A DNA stretch of 64,000 nt from Perognathus longimembris pacificus (taxonomy: Eukaryota > Chordata > Mammalia > Rodentia > Heteromyidae), in the NCBI RefSeq assembly GCF_023159225.1, contig NC_063172.1, forward strand, positions 59,950,828-60,014,827, in the 5' to 3' direction. This document shows positions 11,573 to 23,834 of this stretch, one piece after another. The first letter of the stretch is position 1, and every line of letters starts with the position of its first letter. The notes beneath the pieces were generated by a model. That model had not been told where the DNA came from and did not search any database. It saw only the letters and a program-made list of their open reading frames with translations. The translations under genes were made by a program, and so were the position numbers.

Positions 11573-12439
11573 ACTGTAGCTGACACAACACATTATTTAT
11601 TGAAGCAACACTGAGTTTAACACTTAATTCTGTCAATTTACTTACCCAATTTCCTCTCTATTAAAGGGGGGGGGGGGAACTAAAAACAAAACTCAAAAGC
11701 ATGATTCCGGTGATCTTTGTTTAACAGAAATCCACACAGACTTTCCTTCCATCTCAGAAAATTCACAGGTCCCATTGTGGTTTTGATCTTGCGTTCTAAC
11801 TGAAGGTCAGGCTCAGGCCTCTGACAGGTGCAGCAGTGGCCTTCGACTCTGCAAACCACCCACATTTTCTCCAGCTCTACAAACACCAATTTGACTGCTA
11901 ATATTCTGTGCTAAAGGCAGTAATCACTAGTTAAATAGACCATTTGACTGTACAACTGTCAACATGACCATAATCTGCTCACACACAGGAATCAACTGCA
12001 TCCCTGGGCCAACTACTGAAGTGTAATAGACCCAATTATGCACTGCTGCTGGACCTCAAAGGCCACACCAGCAAGGCACAGGCAAAGTCCACCTTTCCAG
12101 AAAAATCTACAGGTAGCTTTGAAAGAATAACAAATCAGCGCTACCTCTGGAGCCAAATGCCACTGCCTTGAGAAAAGGATGTGCTGCTCCCAGGTCTGGC
12201 ATAAGCCCCACTGGCTGACCACCCCCGGCCCTTCAGTGCCCACCCTCCCTGGTTCTTAACTGTCCCCCCCCCAAAAAAAAAACAAACCCAGAGTAATATG
12301 AGCTGGGAAGACCCCAGCTTTTTGTACTTTCATTAGTCTCTGCAACCAAGTAAGTATCTGATTGAAGATGTCATAATCTAATATGCATGTCACTCATTGG
12401 AAATCAGCAAGAGGCACGTTCTAGGAGGGATTCAGTGTG

Positions 12440-12440
<1 letters not shown>
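11573..12440. other. Noncoding stretch, locally GC-richer
   Basis: A 12-base G run ends near 11678 and a C/A run lies at 12264-12283. Between about 11700 and 12250 base composition is less AT-rich than around it, with minus-strand frames of 69 and 76 codons (11680-11889, 12013-12243). Neither shows a known motif. Could be an old exon, regulatory block or unrecognised repeat; I cannot decide. Confidence 0.4.

Positions 12441-12442
<2 letters not shown>

Positions 12443-12486
<44 letters not shown>
12443..12486. repeat. (GT)n microsatellite
   Basis: A perfect GT dinucleotide run of about 44 bases. Confidence 0.98.
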
Positions 12487-12489
<3 letters not shown>

Positions 12490-12616
12490 ACATTAAAGTA
12501 CCTAGCATTAGCTAGGTTTTGGTATTGCATTTTGATTTCTCAACTCTTTTCATTTTCATTTAATCATAAGCATTAAATGTAAGTTGGTCTATTCCCTTTA
12601 AAAGTTTGATTGCTGT

Positions 12617-12702
12617 TTTTCTCTTTCTTTCTTCCCCCCTCCCTTCTTCCCTCCCTCCTGCCCTCCCTCCTTTCCTCTCTCTTTCTTTCATTTTTTCTTT
12701 CC
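12617..12702. repeat. Polypyrimidine tract
   Basis: About 86 bases of almost pure C/T, built of CCCTCC, CTTTC and TTCC units. It abuts the tail side of the minus-strand SINE that starts at 12703, so it may be a mutated and expanded A-rich tail (purine on the other strand). Confidence 0.9.
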
Positions 12703-12917
12703 TGTGTGTGCTGGTATTAGGGCTTGTTTTAACTAGGGCCAAAGTGCTACTCCTTAGCTTTTCCAGTCATGCTGGTACTTTACTACTTGTACCAGCTTTT
12801 TGGTGGTTAACTAGATATATGAGTCTCTCAGATTTGTCTGCCCACTTTGAACGATGATCCTCAGATCTCAGCTTCCTGTGTAGTTAGAATTACAGGTATG
12901 AGCCAGCAGCACCTGGT
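12703..12917 (-). mobile_element. 7SL-like + Geo dimeric SINE
   Basis: Minus-strand copy. The Geo half lies at the left ('gtgctggtattagggcttg', then a decayed 'ctactacttgtaccagc'). The 7SL-like half at the right shows 'gatcctcagatctcagc', 'gtagttagaattacaggta' and 'tgagccagcagcacctgg', the reverse of 'ccaggtgc ... ctgtaatcctagctac ... gagatctgaggatc'. Confidence 0.85.
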
Positions 12918-13234
12918 ATTTCACGAATTTCTTAACCTGGCAGGCCCAGGTCTCAAGTGTCTCAACCTCCTTCATTGCTCTGATACCTTCTCTCCAACCT
13001 CCACACCAGTTCAGGGACATTAGTACTCCCGAACTTGCCAGGCACTGCCAAGATTCTAAACCAAGTACTTTGATGCCTTTCACTAGTTCTTCCTTTGAAA
13101 ATGTGTAGACACTATTTAGGATTAACTTTTCCTGTCTTTCTCAGACTCTGGAACACAGCTCCTTTCTGCCTCAAAGCCACCTATTCATTCATTCAGTTAT
13201 CCACTTAACTTGTGCAGAACAATTCTACCTTGTA

Positions 13235-13335
13235 ATTAGAAGCTTGAGCTCTGGAACCAACCAGGGTAAATCACTTCCCAGCTTGATCATTCATTCACTC
13301 ATGCAAACTTGAGCAAGTGACATCATATTCAGTAT
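13235..13335 (+). repeat. MIR SINE remnant
   Basis: 'agcttgagctctggaacc' followed by 'gggtaaatcacttccc' and 'aaacttgagcaagtgacatc' matches the MIR 5' region ('gggctctggagtcag', 'cttgggcaagttact'). A 'cattcattcattcag' L2-like phrase sits just upstream at 13185-13200. Confidence 0.55.
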
Positions 13336-14409
13336 TTAGGTCTAGCATACAATTAAAAACTCTGGTTTTGCAATATTTGACCTATTGAGGACACCAAAAT
13401 AGAAGTTAAGAGTCTTATATTCTCTTGGACTTATTGTATAAGTGTATTTAGTTTAATGGATGGAATCAACACAGAAGCACATCTACATCGTCCACCATTT
13501 TGTTCTATGAAAAAGAAAGACATGAACTAAGTAACTTCTCTGAGGTCTCACCTATGTTTAAAATCATAGTTTTATCTTCATGTATTATTTATAATCTTTC
13601 AGAGATACTTGGTGTAAACCTTTCTTGCATTAATGTGCCCAGAGAATTTCTTAAACACATTGCTGGGTTTAAATGGTATTAAAAAAATGATTCTCCATAG
13701 CTTTCTTTTCCACAGTTATCTTCCTGACATTAGGAACACGTGTACTATAGCCAGTGAGACTTCCTGTAAAGCCAAGCTTGTGTTCAACCATTAAAATATT
13801 CTGATTACTAAGAATATAGGGTCAAGAGACCAATGAATTTGAGGCCACAGGAATATGATATTTATTAGTTTGCTTCATATCTCATGTCTAAGACAGCAAA
13901 GAGTAAGAATTAACAAAAGCAAGACTCTAATCAACCAAACACCATTTTCCATCACTCACACCAATCTTACTGGTCCTCTCAAAACTTTGATGTAAAGTAA
14001 TAAAGCCATTTCAGAGCTTATTGAATCAAAGATATTTTTAAAGCCAAAGGAAATATTGTCTGTTTATGTCTCATGCTATCATTATGTGTTAATCCATAAT
14101 GCAAACAGGGGAAGAACAACTGAAAATAATTTACTTCTCTGAGGGGAGGGGACTGCTATGATTATTAGACAACATAAAGAAATCAACAGCAATAGTTACT
14201 AGTGAATTTGCTTCAACCCACTGTCAAGTTTATATTTTTAGTTCTTAATTATGTAAATTACTCCTATGTTTTTAAAGATAAAAAAAAATCTAATCAAACC
14301 ATCAGATGACTGAGGCCAGAGGGATATACGACTCTATAGCAATATGGTTAAATTCTTCTAGGCAGCATACTGGAACTTACTTCATTGTAGTTCTTAGTCA
14401 TTTAAAAAC
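13336..14409. other. AT-rich noncoding stretch, nothing recognised
   Basis: No repeat, RNA gene or exon recognised. Confidence 0.5.
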
Positions 14410-14419
14410 TAATGTTGAG

Positions 14420-14647
14420 GTAGGCACTGTTGTCTCACGACTATAAACCTAGCTACTCAGGAGGTTGAGATCTGAAGATCGAAGTTCAAAGCCAGCCCAG
14501 GGAGGAAAGTCTACAAGGCTCTTATCTCCAACAACCAACTCAGAAAAATCCAGAAGTGGTGGTGTGGCTCAAGTGGCAGAGTGCCAACCTTGAGCACAAA
14601 GAGGCTCAGGGACAGCGCCCAGCCCCGGGATTGGAGGGAAAACAAAG
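14420..14647 (+). mobile_element. 7SL-like + Geo dimeric SINE with 10-bp TSD
   Basis: Left half: 'ctagctactcaggaggttga', 'gagatctgaagatcgaagtt', 'caaagccagcccaggg'. Right half: 'ggtgtggctcaagtggcaga', 'cagggacagcgcccag'. The direct repeat taatgttgag at 14410-14419 and 14648-14657 marks the insertion. Confidence 0.92.
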
Positions 14648-14657
14648 TAATGTTGAG

Positions 14658-14798
14658 ATAATTCATATGAATTTATGTTAGAATTAGTTGTAGGACTCAG
14701 AAGTAACTTTTATTTCCCTAATGACTTGCAGAGGGTTGATGTTAGGGTATTTCAAATTTGGAGAAACTGCCAAAAAGCCAATCAGATATGTATTAAAG
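14658..14798. other. Short noncoding spacer between SINEs
   Basis: Unrecognised AT-rich sequence between the two SINE insertions. Confidence 0.5.
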
Positions 14799-15004
14799 GT
14801 ATGCAAGGTGGTTCTCACCTTCATAACCCCACTTAGGCAGGGTCCTAGGAAGAAGGGTCACAGTCCAAGGCTAACTCTGGGTAAAAATGACAGAACCCTA
14901 TATGAAAAATAACTAAAGCGTAAAAAAAAAAAAAAAAGTGCGGTTCAAGTGGTAGAGTGACTGCCTTGCAAGCACAAGGCCCTGTCTCCACGCTGCAGTA
15001 CCGT
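14799..15004 (+). mobile_element. 7SL-like + ID-like dimeric SINE (third dimer type)
   Basis: The left part is a decayed 7SL-like monomer ending 'gacagaaccctatatg' and 'aaaaataactaaagcg', with a 16-base A linker at about 14922-14937. The right part 'ggttcaagtggtagagtgac', 'tgccttgcaagcacaaggcc', 'gcagtaccg' is ID-like, not Geo-like: it keeps the 'gcaagcacaaggccctg' block typical of ID. It looks older than the Geo-containing dimers. Confidence 0.65.
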
Positions 15005-18000
15005 AGACAATGCGTGTATGAATGTATGTGTTTGGGTGTGCTAGAGCAACATAGAAAAATGTTATGATAGGATCTAGCTTCAGTCTTCCAACTAAATAGT
15101 TTGGTTGGATATTGTTACACTACTGAGCTGTAGGGGGAAAAATCAAAGTGAAACATTGAATAAAGTAGGCAGTTTGTTGGCTCACAGATTGACTCTACAA
15201 ACTAATGTAAATCAAATAACAAATTTTCAAAGTCATTCTGACATAATTTCCTTCCTATAGACATTTAGAGGTAGTCCCAACATGTTTCAAACAATGGCAA
15301 TGTTTCGGGGCTCATTTTATGGAGTTAAAGAGGACACCACTTATTCGGATCTATAAATCCCTGCAGTTCTCTTGATTGTACAAAGCTGGGGGAACTCTAG
15401 ACGCCCCTCCCCTGGGCAGAAGGGATGTGATCCTGGAATAAGTCTATCATCTCTTGGCCACTGTAGTCTTTCTTTTCTTTCTTCTTCTTCTTCCCTCCCC
15501 CCCTTCTTTTGTGGAGCTGGGAGCTTTCAAAAGACTATGGAGGTAAGAATGGAGATTTGATCAAACATGTGGAACTGATTGACGCTGGCATGCGGCCCTG
15601 AATTCATTTAAATTATGATACCAACTACAGTAAGGAAGGACCATGACTTATGAATGGACACTTCCTATCTTTGAGTGGTCTTGATCCTCAAGGGGTGCCC
15701 TACACCATAGATCTTAAAACCACAAAAATCTACTCTTCCCTTTTTCGGTTCCCTTTTCTCTTTTGGAACCCTTCAAGTCCTCTGTGCAGAGCCATTTCTC
15801 TGAGCCAGCTTTGGTCAAACACTTACAAACCACAAAATTATGCTGAGAGGTTAACACTCATTCCATAATAAAACTGTGAGACTATTTGAAATGCGGAAAA
15901 GTTATGGTGGTATCATTAAAAACAACTTCAGAAGGTAGGGGGAGGAATTTATTTTCCCTTTCATGGCACTCATCAATTAAAAAAAAAAAAAAGCAGTGGA
16001 TGGTGGCCACAACACTGTGTGAAGCAACAGCAATGCCAATACTGTGAATAATTAACAGACTTGAAAATATAAGTAGCTTAAGCCAATCACACATTTGGCA
16101 GAGGTGAAAGTTGATCCTGGTAACTTGCTACTACAAGTGCACTTTTCTTCCAAAACACAATTTCCCACCTGTCCCTTGCTGGCTATAGAGGGCTAATTTC
16201 CCTGTCCATATTTCCATAGGCTGAGATACTGTATCTAAAATTCTGAAGGAGGAAAGAGAATTTTTATAATACTTCATATTCAAAGCACTGCAGGTAGTTT
16301 TGGTAAAGGAATTTTTAATGTTACAATAAATTATTTTCCTATTATACATGTGAATATAAATATGCAGTTATGTACATATATGTACACATCTGTGCACATA
16401 TTCATATGTGTACACCTACTTTCTTCATCTAGTACAGATCATTAAAATCAAAATTTCCTTTTCATTATGTAATGATAGAATATTTTAATATTCTACACAT
16501 GATTCCTTAAAAATACAACCTGTCTTCTCTTCATACAATGTAAAAACTAAACAAAATTGGGAGCATTTATTGTTACAAAGGCTGGCATTGTTCAAAGGTA
16601 TTTCTGAATTTTTGACTTGGTTAATTACCTAAAGGTAAAACATTTTTGTTTATTAGTTCAACAAGAGATATTTAGATTCAAATTATATGCACATTCCTTA
16701 TCAAACACAAGAGAGTACAGACTGGAGAGCCAATGGACTAACTATAAATAGTGTTACCTGGCCACACATTTTGGATTGAAAACATCATTTTAAATGTAAT
16801 GATTCATGATAGAATGGCTTAGGAAATTTAGGTTATCAACCCTGTAAATGGCGCTCTCCTAAGCAAAGTTCTGTGGGGGGGGGGGCTTTTTTTTTTTCCT
16901 GCTAAGAGCACACATCATTTGTGGGCTACCCAAGATTATCAACACAGGCAGAATGGCCACAGACAGCTGACTAGAGCCCAGGAGAAGCAAACCAGTATGT
17001 CCTGTAAAGATTCCAAATGATTTCTCAAGCTGCATATGCCACTTGTGCTACACTTACCTTTGAACAGAGTTACCTTAACAAAATACGATGATGGATTTTG
17101 ATCACTTTGCAGTCTTTCATTGAATGAAAATTAGGCTTATTTTTTTCCGATACCATTTCATGATTTTTCCAGCTACTTACTTTTCCTGCTTTCCCACAAT
17201 TTGCCTTTCTTAATTTTCACTCCTTTATATACTATATTTTTTGTAGTTATTATTTTAACAAAGCAGATTTAGACACAACTATACAGTGTTTCCTTTAAAA
17301 CAGAACAGAGAGTTTCACCTTTGATAGGACCCATCTGTTATTTTCTATGTTTATGTGATGGTGGCAATAAAAGATTTTTCAAAAATGCCTCAGAGCTCGA
17401 GATTTTATTTTTTAAATAATTCATAGGCAAGCCTAGTAACCAGTGAAAAAATAATTCTGTTGCTGAGACGCAAAGGAATTATGTTTGATGTTTAATAGCC
17501 AGAATTCCATTTCCTACTTATGGTTGTTATTTGAATAATAGCATAGTCTCAATGCATAGTTGTTAAGTCTGCAAACTATTACAAGGTCACAAGGAGTTCT
17601 AAAGTGTTTGGGGCCCTCCAATAGTCAACGAAGCTGAATCTCAATCAGTTGGAAAGCAAAACACTATAGGTACTCAAAAAGAAAAATCCAATCCAATCAG
17701 CAAAGTTCTGGGGTCATGGGCCCCGTGATCTCTCTTCCTCACCCGCCTAGGAAAAATACTAATCAACACTTTTTAAATCAGGATTAAGTAATGGCTTAAC
17801 AAATATCTGCTAGCAGAGTACTTGTGGTTATTCTGCAATAAGGTGAAAACATTTGAAGATTATCTTTTGTTCTTGAGTTCAGTGAATGTGGCAGAAAGTT
17901 AAAATGAAAACACAGCTCCAAGGGTGGCACTGGTGCAGTCCATTCTGTGTTCTCGACTAAGTGGGTGCATCTCTTACTTTGCTCTGTCAAGTCTGGCAAT

Positions 18001-18244
18001 CCCAACCCCTGCCTGTGTTTATGTCCAGTGGTCACTGGGATCACCGGGTTTAAGTTGCTCTGTGCATACCAACATTTGGAGAACAGTAACAATTTCAGAA
18101 GCCTACTACCGCTAGCTGGTAATTTTTACCCTCTATGTTGCATACTTTTATCCAATCCTTCTTTGGACAATGACCACCCAAATTATGGAATTTTAATCCC
18201 ATACTTAGGCAGAGTCTACTGAGGGCCAGGCCATTTTTTGATTT
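15005..18244. other. 3.2-kb noncoding stretch without recognised repeats
   Basis: No SINE, LINE or exon seen. It holds a pyrimidine patch at 15467-15508, an A run at 15978-15991, an alternating purine-pyrimidine patch at 16368-16412 with a 16-bp palindrome (tgtacatatatgtaca), and a G10 run followed by T11 at about 16874-16898. The overlapping frames at 17796-18222 on both strands have no recognised motif. Confidence 0.5.
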
Positions 18245-18258
18245 AAGAAACATACCAT

Positions 18259-18474
18259 GGGCTGGGGATATAGCCTAGTGGCAAGAGTGCCTGCCTCGGA
18301 TACACGAGGCCCTAGGTTCGATTCCCCAGCACCACATATACAGAAAAAACGGCCAGAAGCGGCGCTGTGGCTCACGTGGCAGAGTGCTAGCCTTGAGTGA
18401 GAAGAAACCAGGGACAGTGCTCAGGCCCTGAGTCCAAGGCCCAGGACTGGCAAAAAAAAAAAAAAAAAAAAAAA
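18259..18474 (+). mobile_element. IDL-Geo SINE, full length, with 14-bp TSD
   Basis: Complete dimer: ID-like left half from 'gggctggggatatagcctag' with an intact B box (ggttcgattcc), an AC-rich linker, then Geo ('gcgctgtggctcacgtggca' ... 'cccaggactggc') and a long A tail. The exact duplication aagaaacataccat lies at 18245-18258 and 18475-18488. It shares 'cctcggatacacgaggccct' with the copies at 23612 and 42263. Confidence 0.97.
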
Positions 18475-18488
18475 AAGAAACATACCAT

Positions 18489-19101
18489 AAGAATTTCATA
18501 ATGGCATTACAGAACCTTTTACAAATTAAACATTTAGTTACCTATCCTGCTATTGATTAGTTTCTTCAAGATAACCAAATAAGTGCACAGGCTGCATCAA
18601 CACTTTCAGTCCTTAGGGTCTTATTGGGCAAGATGCAATTTCAGAGAAGTAAATAATAACCTAAGTGTTAATGAAACTCAGGAATGCTAAAGGTTTGTAA
18701 TTTACAGAGAGCAGTTGAGGCACTGAGAAAGCAAACACCCTCTTCCAGTTGCCAAATAATACTCAGAGCCTGGTATCTCAATAAACTCGAACATCATCCA
18801 TAACACGTGATAAGCTTTTCAAACTATAGTACAGTGCATATTCTGTGATTCCTCAGGTAAAGTACCATACACCTTGATATAGGTTGTTGACATAAAGAAA
18901 AGTAAAAAGGAAAGAGGTACAGCTTTCCTTTGCTTCTGGTCACTGCTAGGAATTCTCACACATACTCACTGTTCATCACAACTACACTTAGTTTTAATTC
19001 CAGTTGCCAGTAAAAGCCCCAGAGGCAAATCAAAAGTTCCAAAGATAGAAGGGACCTAAAAAGCTACCATCTAAACTAACCCACTTCAAAATACCAGTAA
19101 C
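18489..19101. other. Noncoding stretch, faint L3/CR1-like phrase
   Basis: Nothing coding. At 19046-19082, 'gatagaagggacctaaaaag' followed by 'ctaccatctaaactaaccc' recalls the L3/CR1-like 'ggaagggaccttagagatcatctagtccaaccc' wording, at low confidence. Confidence 0.35.
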
Positions 19102-19372
19102 TGGCCGGGCACCAGGGGAAGGGCTCATGCCTGTAATCCTAGCTACGTAGGGGGCAGAGCTCTGAGGACTGCGGTTTGAAGGCAATCCCAGGCATAAAGA
19201 AAGCCTGTAAGACTCTTCTTTCCAATGAACCATGCAGAAATATAAAAAAAATTAAAACAGAGAAGAAAAGAAAGAAAGAAGGAAGAAAAGAAAAAAGAAA
19301 GAAGGAAGAACTGGAGCTGCAGCTCACAGGGTAGCGTACATATGCACTGCATTCAAGAAGCCCCAGCACTAG
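19102..19372 (+). mobile_element. 7SL-like + Geo dimeric SINE with expanded purine linker
   Basis: Left half 'ggccgggcaccaggggaagg', 'catgcctgtaatcctagc' is the most Alu-like in the window. The linker at 19242-19309 has grown into a near-pure purine tract of GAAA/GGAA units. A shortened Geo half ('ctggagctgcagctcacagg', 'caagaagccccagcact') follows. Confidence 0.8.
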
Positions 19373-21893
19373 AAATATAGACATAAATCACTGAACGACA
19401 TTATAAACAGTTATTTTTCAAATTTTCCAACTTTGCACTATGAATAAATAGAAAATATGTCTGAAAGTTCTTGCAACACAAATTCTTAGTGTCACGTGGC
19501 TTTTAAAAATCTAGCAACTATTTTGATTGACATGCAGAAGTGAATGTACCAGTAAATGATTGTTAATAACTGTTAATAATTACTATAGTAAGATAATTTC
19601 AAAATATATCTGAAGTCAATATTTATAGAAAATATCTCTATTTTCCTGACTAATCTCTATTCTTTCCTGTTCACAAAATGAAGACAAACATGATCTCAAA
19701 GACTCCCGGCATATCTACTCAACCATTCAAAATAAGAAAACTTGTCAAAATCATCCTGTCTCATGCATTTTCTCTTTTAGCTCAGTGAAAATGTTTTTAA
19801 TGAGGCGAAGCAAGGTGGCGGCTGGGTGAGCTCCTCAACAGGTGCTATTTGTGAACCAGACAACCTTCACACAAGATTGACGAAAGCCAAGTAAGAGATC
19901 AGAGTGCCTGGTTTTATGTGCTGGCAGGGTTTTGGTTCTAAAGGTAACTGGAAAAATTTGCTCTCGGCCCTCTGCAGCAATAACCAGGAAGCAACTGGGC
20001 GAACGACCTATGTGACTACTTTAGCAATAACTCTCTGTCCGTCTCCAGGCACATCCTAGCTTCTACATAACCAATGATAGTTCCCCATCATTGAGGACAA
20101 TGAAATATGAGACCTTTAGGCACCTCACCCCAGAAAATACAAAATGTATAAAGAGCAAAATTTCTCACCTTCTGATTTCTGGCTCATGTACCCCCTGCAC
20201 AAAAATCAAACAAACTAAGAAGTTTTCTTGATTTTTATACTATTATGAATGAAGTTCCCCAAAAAAGGTGTGTGGGGAGAATCTTCTGCTGATTTGGCCT
20301 ACAGACATTATTTAAACATTTCAATAAATATCACCCTGTACTTAAAAATAATCTGTACTTCTGTTATCATCTACCATTCATGTTTATGTGTGTGCAAGCA
20401 CACTAGTGATACTAATGCATGGGAAATAGTTATTGCAAAGAAATCAAAATATTTTTTATCAGTTTTCTAAGCAATCATAAGCAATTTTAAGGTACTTTGA
20501 AATCCAGGCCATGGTATCATTTTCAATAACAATATACAAATCAGTTTTTACTTGATCTGGTAGTAAGAATATAAAATAGCAACAGCTGGTGATGTAAGCA
20601 AATATACATTTTGAAAGCATCTTGATTGTATCGAAATCCATAACATAAATCAGTTTGCTCTTTCAAGTAAGGTACTGTAAGAACAGTTAATTAATCACTC
20701 AACTATTAACAATTGTGACTCAAACTTCATGTGGTAATTATGTGGTCATCCAGAGAATCAATGACAATTAAGTAGCTGATCAATAAATTCTCTTCAATGA
20801 TAACAAAGACCCCAAAGTTTTATATCCATTCTTTAAATAAATTAGGGGAAATACATATTCTTCATCGATATTCTAGGCTGAAGAGACCTGAAAAATCTAA
20901 CATCTTGTTCTACTTATTTAAGTCCATGTGTTAATAATCATACCTACAATATATCAAAGTTGTGTTAGAAACTAGATTCAGGTGGGGAAAAAAAATCACC
21001 CTTGATTGAATAAGATACTAAAGCAGGCCAGTACCTAAGCAATTATTCAGCCTGATGAGAACAGCAGTGGGGTAGACTAGCTCTCCCTTCTTCTAATCTA
21101 TAAATTATTTTAAATCCCTTGTTTAAGAAAAAGGAATTCAATAGAATTTCAAACAATGGGTTTCTAACCCTCAGGTAGAAGAGCATTTCTGCTGGCTACT
21201 GATACCTTTATGAACTCCCGAGTTAAGCCACTTCTATAGATCACACAGTGCTTTATAGTTTCCCAGAAGAAAGTGAATCTGTTTGAAATATGAGTATTTA
21301 GAAAGTTTGTCTCTTTTGGAACTTAGTCAAAGAAGACAGAAGAGTAGAGTGGTGGGGGTTCCTATCTGAAGTAGGCTTTGAAAATTAAAAGCACAGAAGT
21401 CTATGTTCTTGTATTATATAGTCATACTAATAAAAGCAATAAAACACATCCAGGCGATGCCTGACATGGGCAATTTCATAAGCTTGGTATCGATCCCCAG
21501 ATTCTTTTCAAGTGAGGTTACTTTGCAGTAACCTGTTCCCTTGTGAATTTTCTCTCCCTACTAAGCCTTGCACTAAATATAAGAGAGCTTGCAATCTCAT
21601 GTTTTGTGATGATGTATTGTAACTTTTGTCCTATGGTTAAAGCTCATTACACAGTCAGAATTCATGCCAGGGCAGGAGAAAGGCATATATAATATAACAA
21701 GAGCTCAGATCTGACAGGGGAAATAGACTTGAAGTTGGAACCCTGGGTAGTTTTATTCTTTTTGCACAGACTGTTGTTGGAGTCAATTTTTCCAGTCACA
21801 TGAGCTACCCAAGTCTATTTACATATTAGAATTGGTAAACCAAGGAGTGAAACTCTCATCTACAGATGTCACCATTTCGACGATCCATACTTT
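19373..21893. other. 2.5-kb noncoding stretch
   Basis: No exon or firm repeat. A possible L3/CR1-like fragment sits at 20870-20925 ('ctaggctgaagagacctg', 'aaaatctaacatcttg'). The 73-codon frame at 20249-20470 is unremarkable. Confidence 0.45.
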
Positions 21894-21981
21894 GGGCTGG
21901 GGATGTATCGCAGTGTTAGAGTACTTGGCTATAATGTGGAGAAAAAAGTCCAGGTTAAATCCTCAGCAAGGAAAAAAAAAA
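21894..21981 (+). mobile_element. ID-type SINE monomer, old
   Basis: 'gggctggggatgtatcgcag' and 'tgttagagtacttggct' give the tRNA-Ala/ID A-box region, 'caggttaaatcctcagc' a decayed B box, then an A10 tail. No Geo half is attached, so it is a true monomer or a truncated copy. Confidence 0.75.
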
Positions 21982-22337
21982 GTTCAATAGTCATTTGGTC
22001 CAATTCTTCCAATGAATTTAATGAAGTAAAATTAAAAAATACTTTTTGCTGAGTTGAAATGTTTTTCCCTGATACATTGTTAAAACACTAGTTTAATTAA
22101 TCTCCACTATAAATTCAAAAGCAATAACTGAATGAGGAAAATCCCATACTTTCACATAGTCCTAATTCATTGTATCAATGTAAAAACCTGACTACATTTT
22201 AAACACTGAAGATGTCCAGTTGAGCTTCAGTGCCTTACATCTGTGGGGTCAATAGTGATTTTTTTCAGACTTCTATAACTTTATTTTGTGGAAAAAATAA
22301 TTTTTATCTTGATGCAAAGTGTTTGTAAAATAAAACT

Positions 22338-22682
22338 TAAAAATAAATCAGTGTATCACAATAGCTCAACAGCTATGTACATATGATCATATAAGATGAG
22401 GATAAGCAAAACAACTCCGAGAAGGACACAGGAGGATTCTATTGTTGACGTTACATTTAAAGTTCTAGGTGAATTTCCTTTGGCGTATGCTATGTGGTTA
22501 CTGTATATGATTTTGGTACACTGGGTATTGTATATATGACTACTTGATCTAGGGAAGGGAAAGAAAAATGAGGGTGTAAGATATCACAAGAAATGTACTC
22601 ACTGACTTATTATGTAACTGTACCCCTTTTGCACAACACCGTCAACAAAACTTAATTAATAAAAAGTAAAAAAGTAAAAAAA
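22338..22682 (+). mobile_element. 5'-truncated L1, 3' UTR only
   Basis: 'tcacaatagctcaacagcta', 'ttttggtacactgggtattg', 'gatctagggaaggga', 'agaaatgtactcactgac' and 'gtaactgtacccctttt' match in order the 3' UTR of the L1 at 44994-45685, ending in an A-rich tail. The repeat aaaataaaact at 22327-22337 and 22683-22693 may be the target-site duplication, though it is low-complexity. No ORF2 sequence is present. Confidence 0.8.
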
Positions 22683-22693
22683 AAAATAAAACT

Positions 22694-23597
22694 CCAGTTA
22701 CTTTTTGCAGTATTTTGGTTATTCAGTATAGAAATCTTCATATTTATCCCAACAAAGGTCCTAAACCATTCACTAAAACATACTTTGCTTTAGAGATCAA
22801 TCATTCCATCATCAAACATTCACAGGATCGTCTTATATGTAGGCACTGTACTGCAACACTCACATGGTTCAAGACATGAAGTTATTAGCTGGATCAGGAT
22901 GACTTTCAGATGATTCTTCAAACATAAAAAGAAGGGTTGTTGAACACATAACACCAGCATAAAGACAGGTATTAGCTATAAACTGGCTCTAATTCTAATA
23001 ACAAGGGTTAAAAATTGAAGACCCTGAGATAGAGTTTGTTCTTTTTTGTAAGAAACAGATTTCCTACTATCTGTAAAGGATGACATTGCTTTTAGTTCAT
23101 GTGTAAAGAAGCAGATTTAAAAGAATATCAGAAACAATGAATAAATCTACAACAATCCATAAAAAGGCAGGGCTTCTATGAGATATATGAAATAGTTACA
23201 AAGACTACAGGATCTTCAAGATACAAATAGGAAACAAAACTGTCAAAACAATTTGCACTGTAGTTTGAAATAGCACTACCATGCTTGCCTTCATCTTCCT
23301 ACTCCACTTAAGTCTTAGCATACAAATTAAAAAAAATCCTGATTTAAGTTTAAAAATGTTTGGAAACAATCTGGCCAACTAGTTGATGCTTTTAAAAATA
23401 CCTGTGGTATGAGGTAAGCGTTTAGATTTCTCATAGAAGTAATAAAACAACAAATGTGGTAGAAGGAGCCAGATTCAGATTTCGAATCTCAACAGAATTA
23501 CTTTGAGTTTGAGTTAATTGTAAAATCGAGAGATGCTTGAGTCAATCAAATGAGTATGTGTGAAGAATCCTAAATCCATTTTCCACAAAATTTTGGT
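22694..23597. other. AT-rich noncoding stretch, nothing recognised
   Basis: No repeat or exon recognised. Confidence 0.5.
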
Positions 23598-23611
23598 TCT
23601 TTCAGAATCTT

Positions 23612-23820
23612 TTTTTTTTTTTTTTTTTGCCAGTCCTGGGCCTTGGACTCAGGGCCTGGACACTGTCCCTGGCTTCTTCCCGCTCAAGGCTAGCACTCTG
23701 CCACTTGAGCCACAGCGCCGCTTCTGGCCGTTTTCTGTATATGTGGTGCTGGGGAATCGAACCTAGGGCCTCGTGTATCCGAGGCAGGCACTCTTGCCAC
23801 TAGGCCATATCCCCAGCCCC
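23612..23820 (-). mobile_element. IDL-Geo SINE, full length, with 14-bp TSD
   Basis: Minus-strand copy with its tail as a T run at 23612-23628, then the Geo half and the ID-like half ending 'ccatatccccagcccc'. The duplication tctttcagaatctt at 23598-23611 and 23821-23834 is exact. It belongs to the same subgroup as the copies at 18259 and 42263. Confidence 0.97.
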
Positions 23821-23834
23821 TCTTTCAGAATCTT

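Noticed and set aside
23560..23766. Open frames with a recurring 'ASPGPWTQGL' peptide here and at 18275, 42198, 57799 and 61722
   Set aside because: The same peptide recurs because each frame translates the minus strand of an IDL-Geo copy; it is not a protein family.
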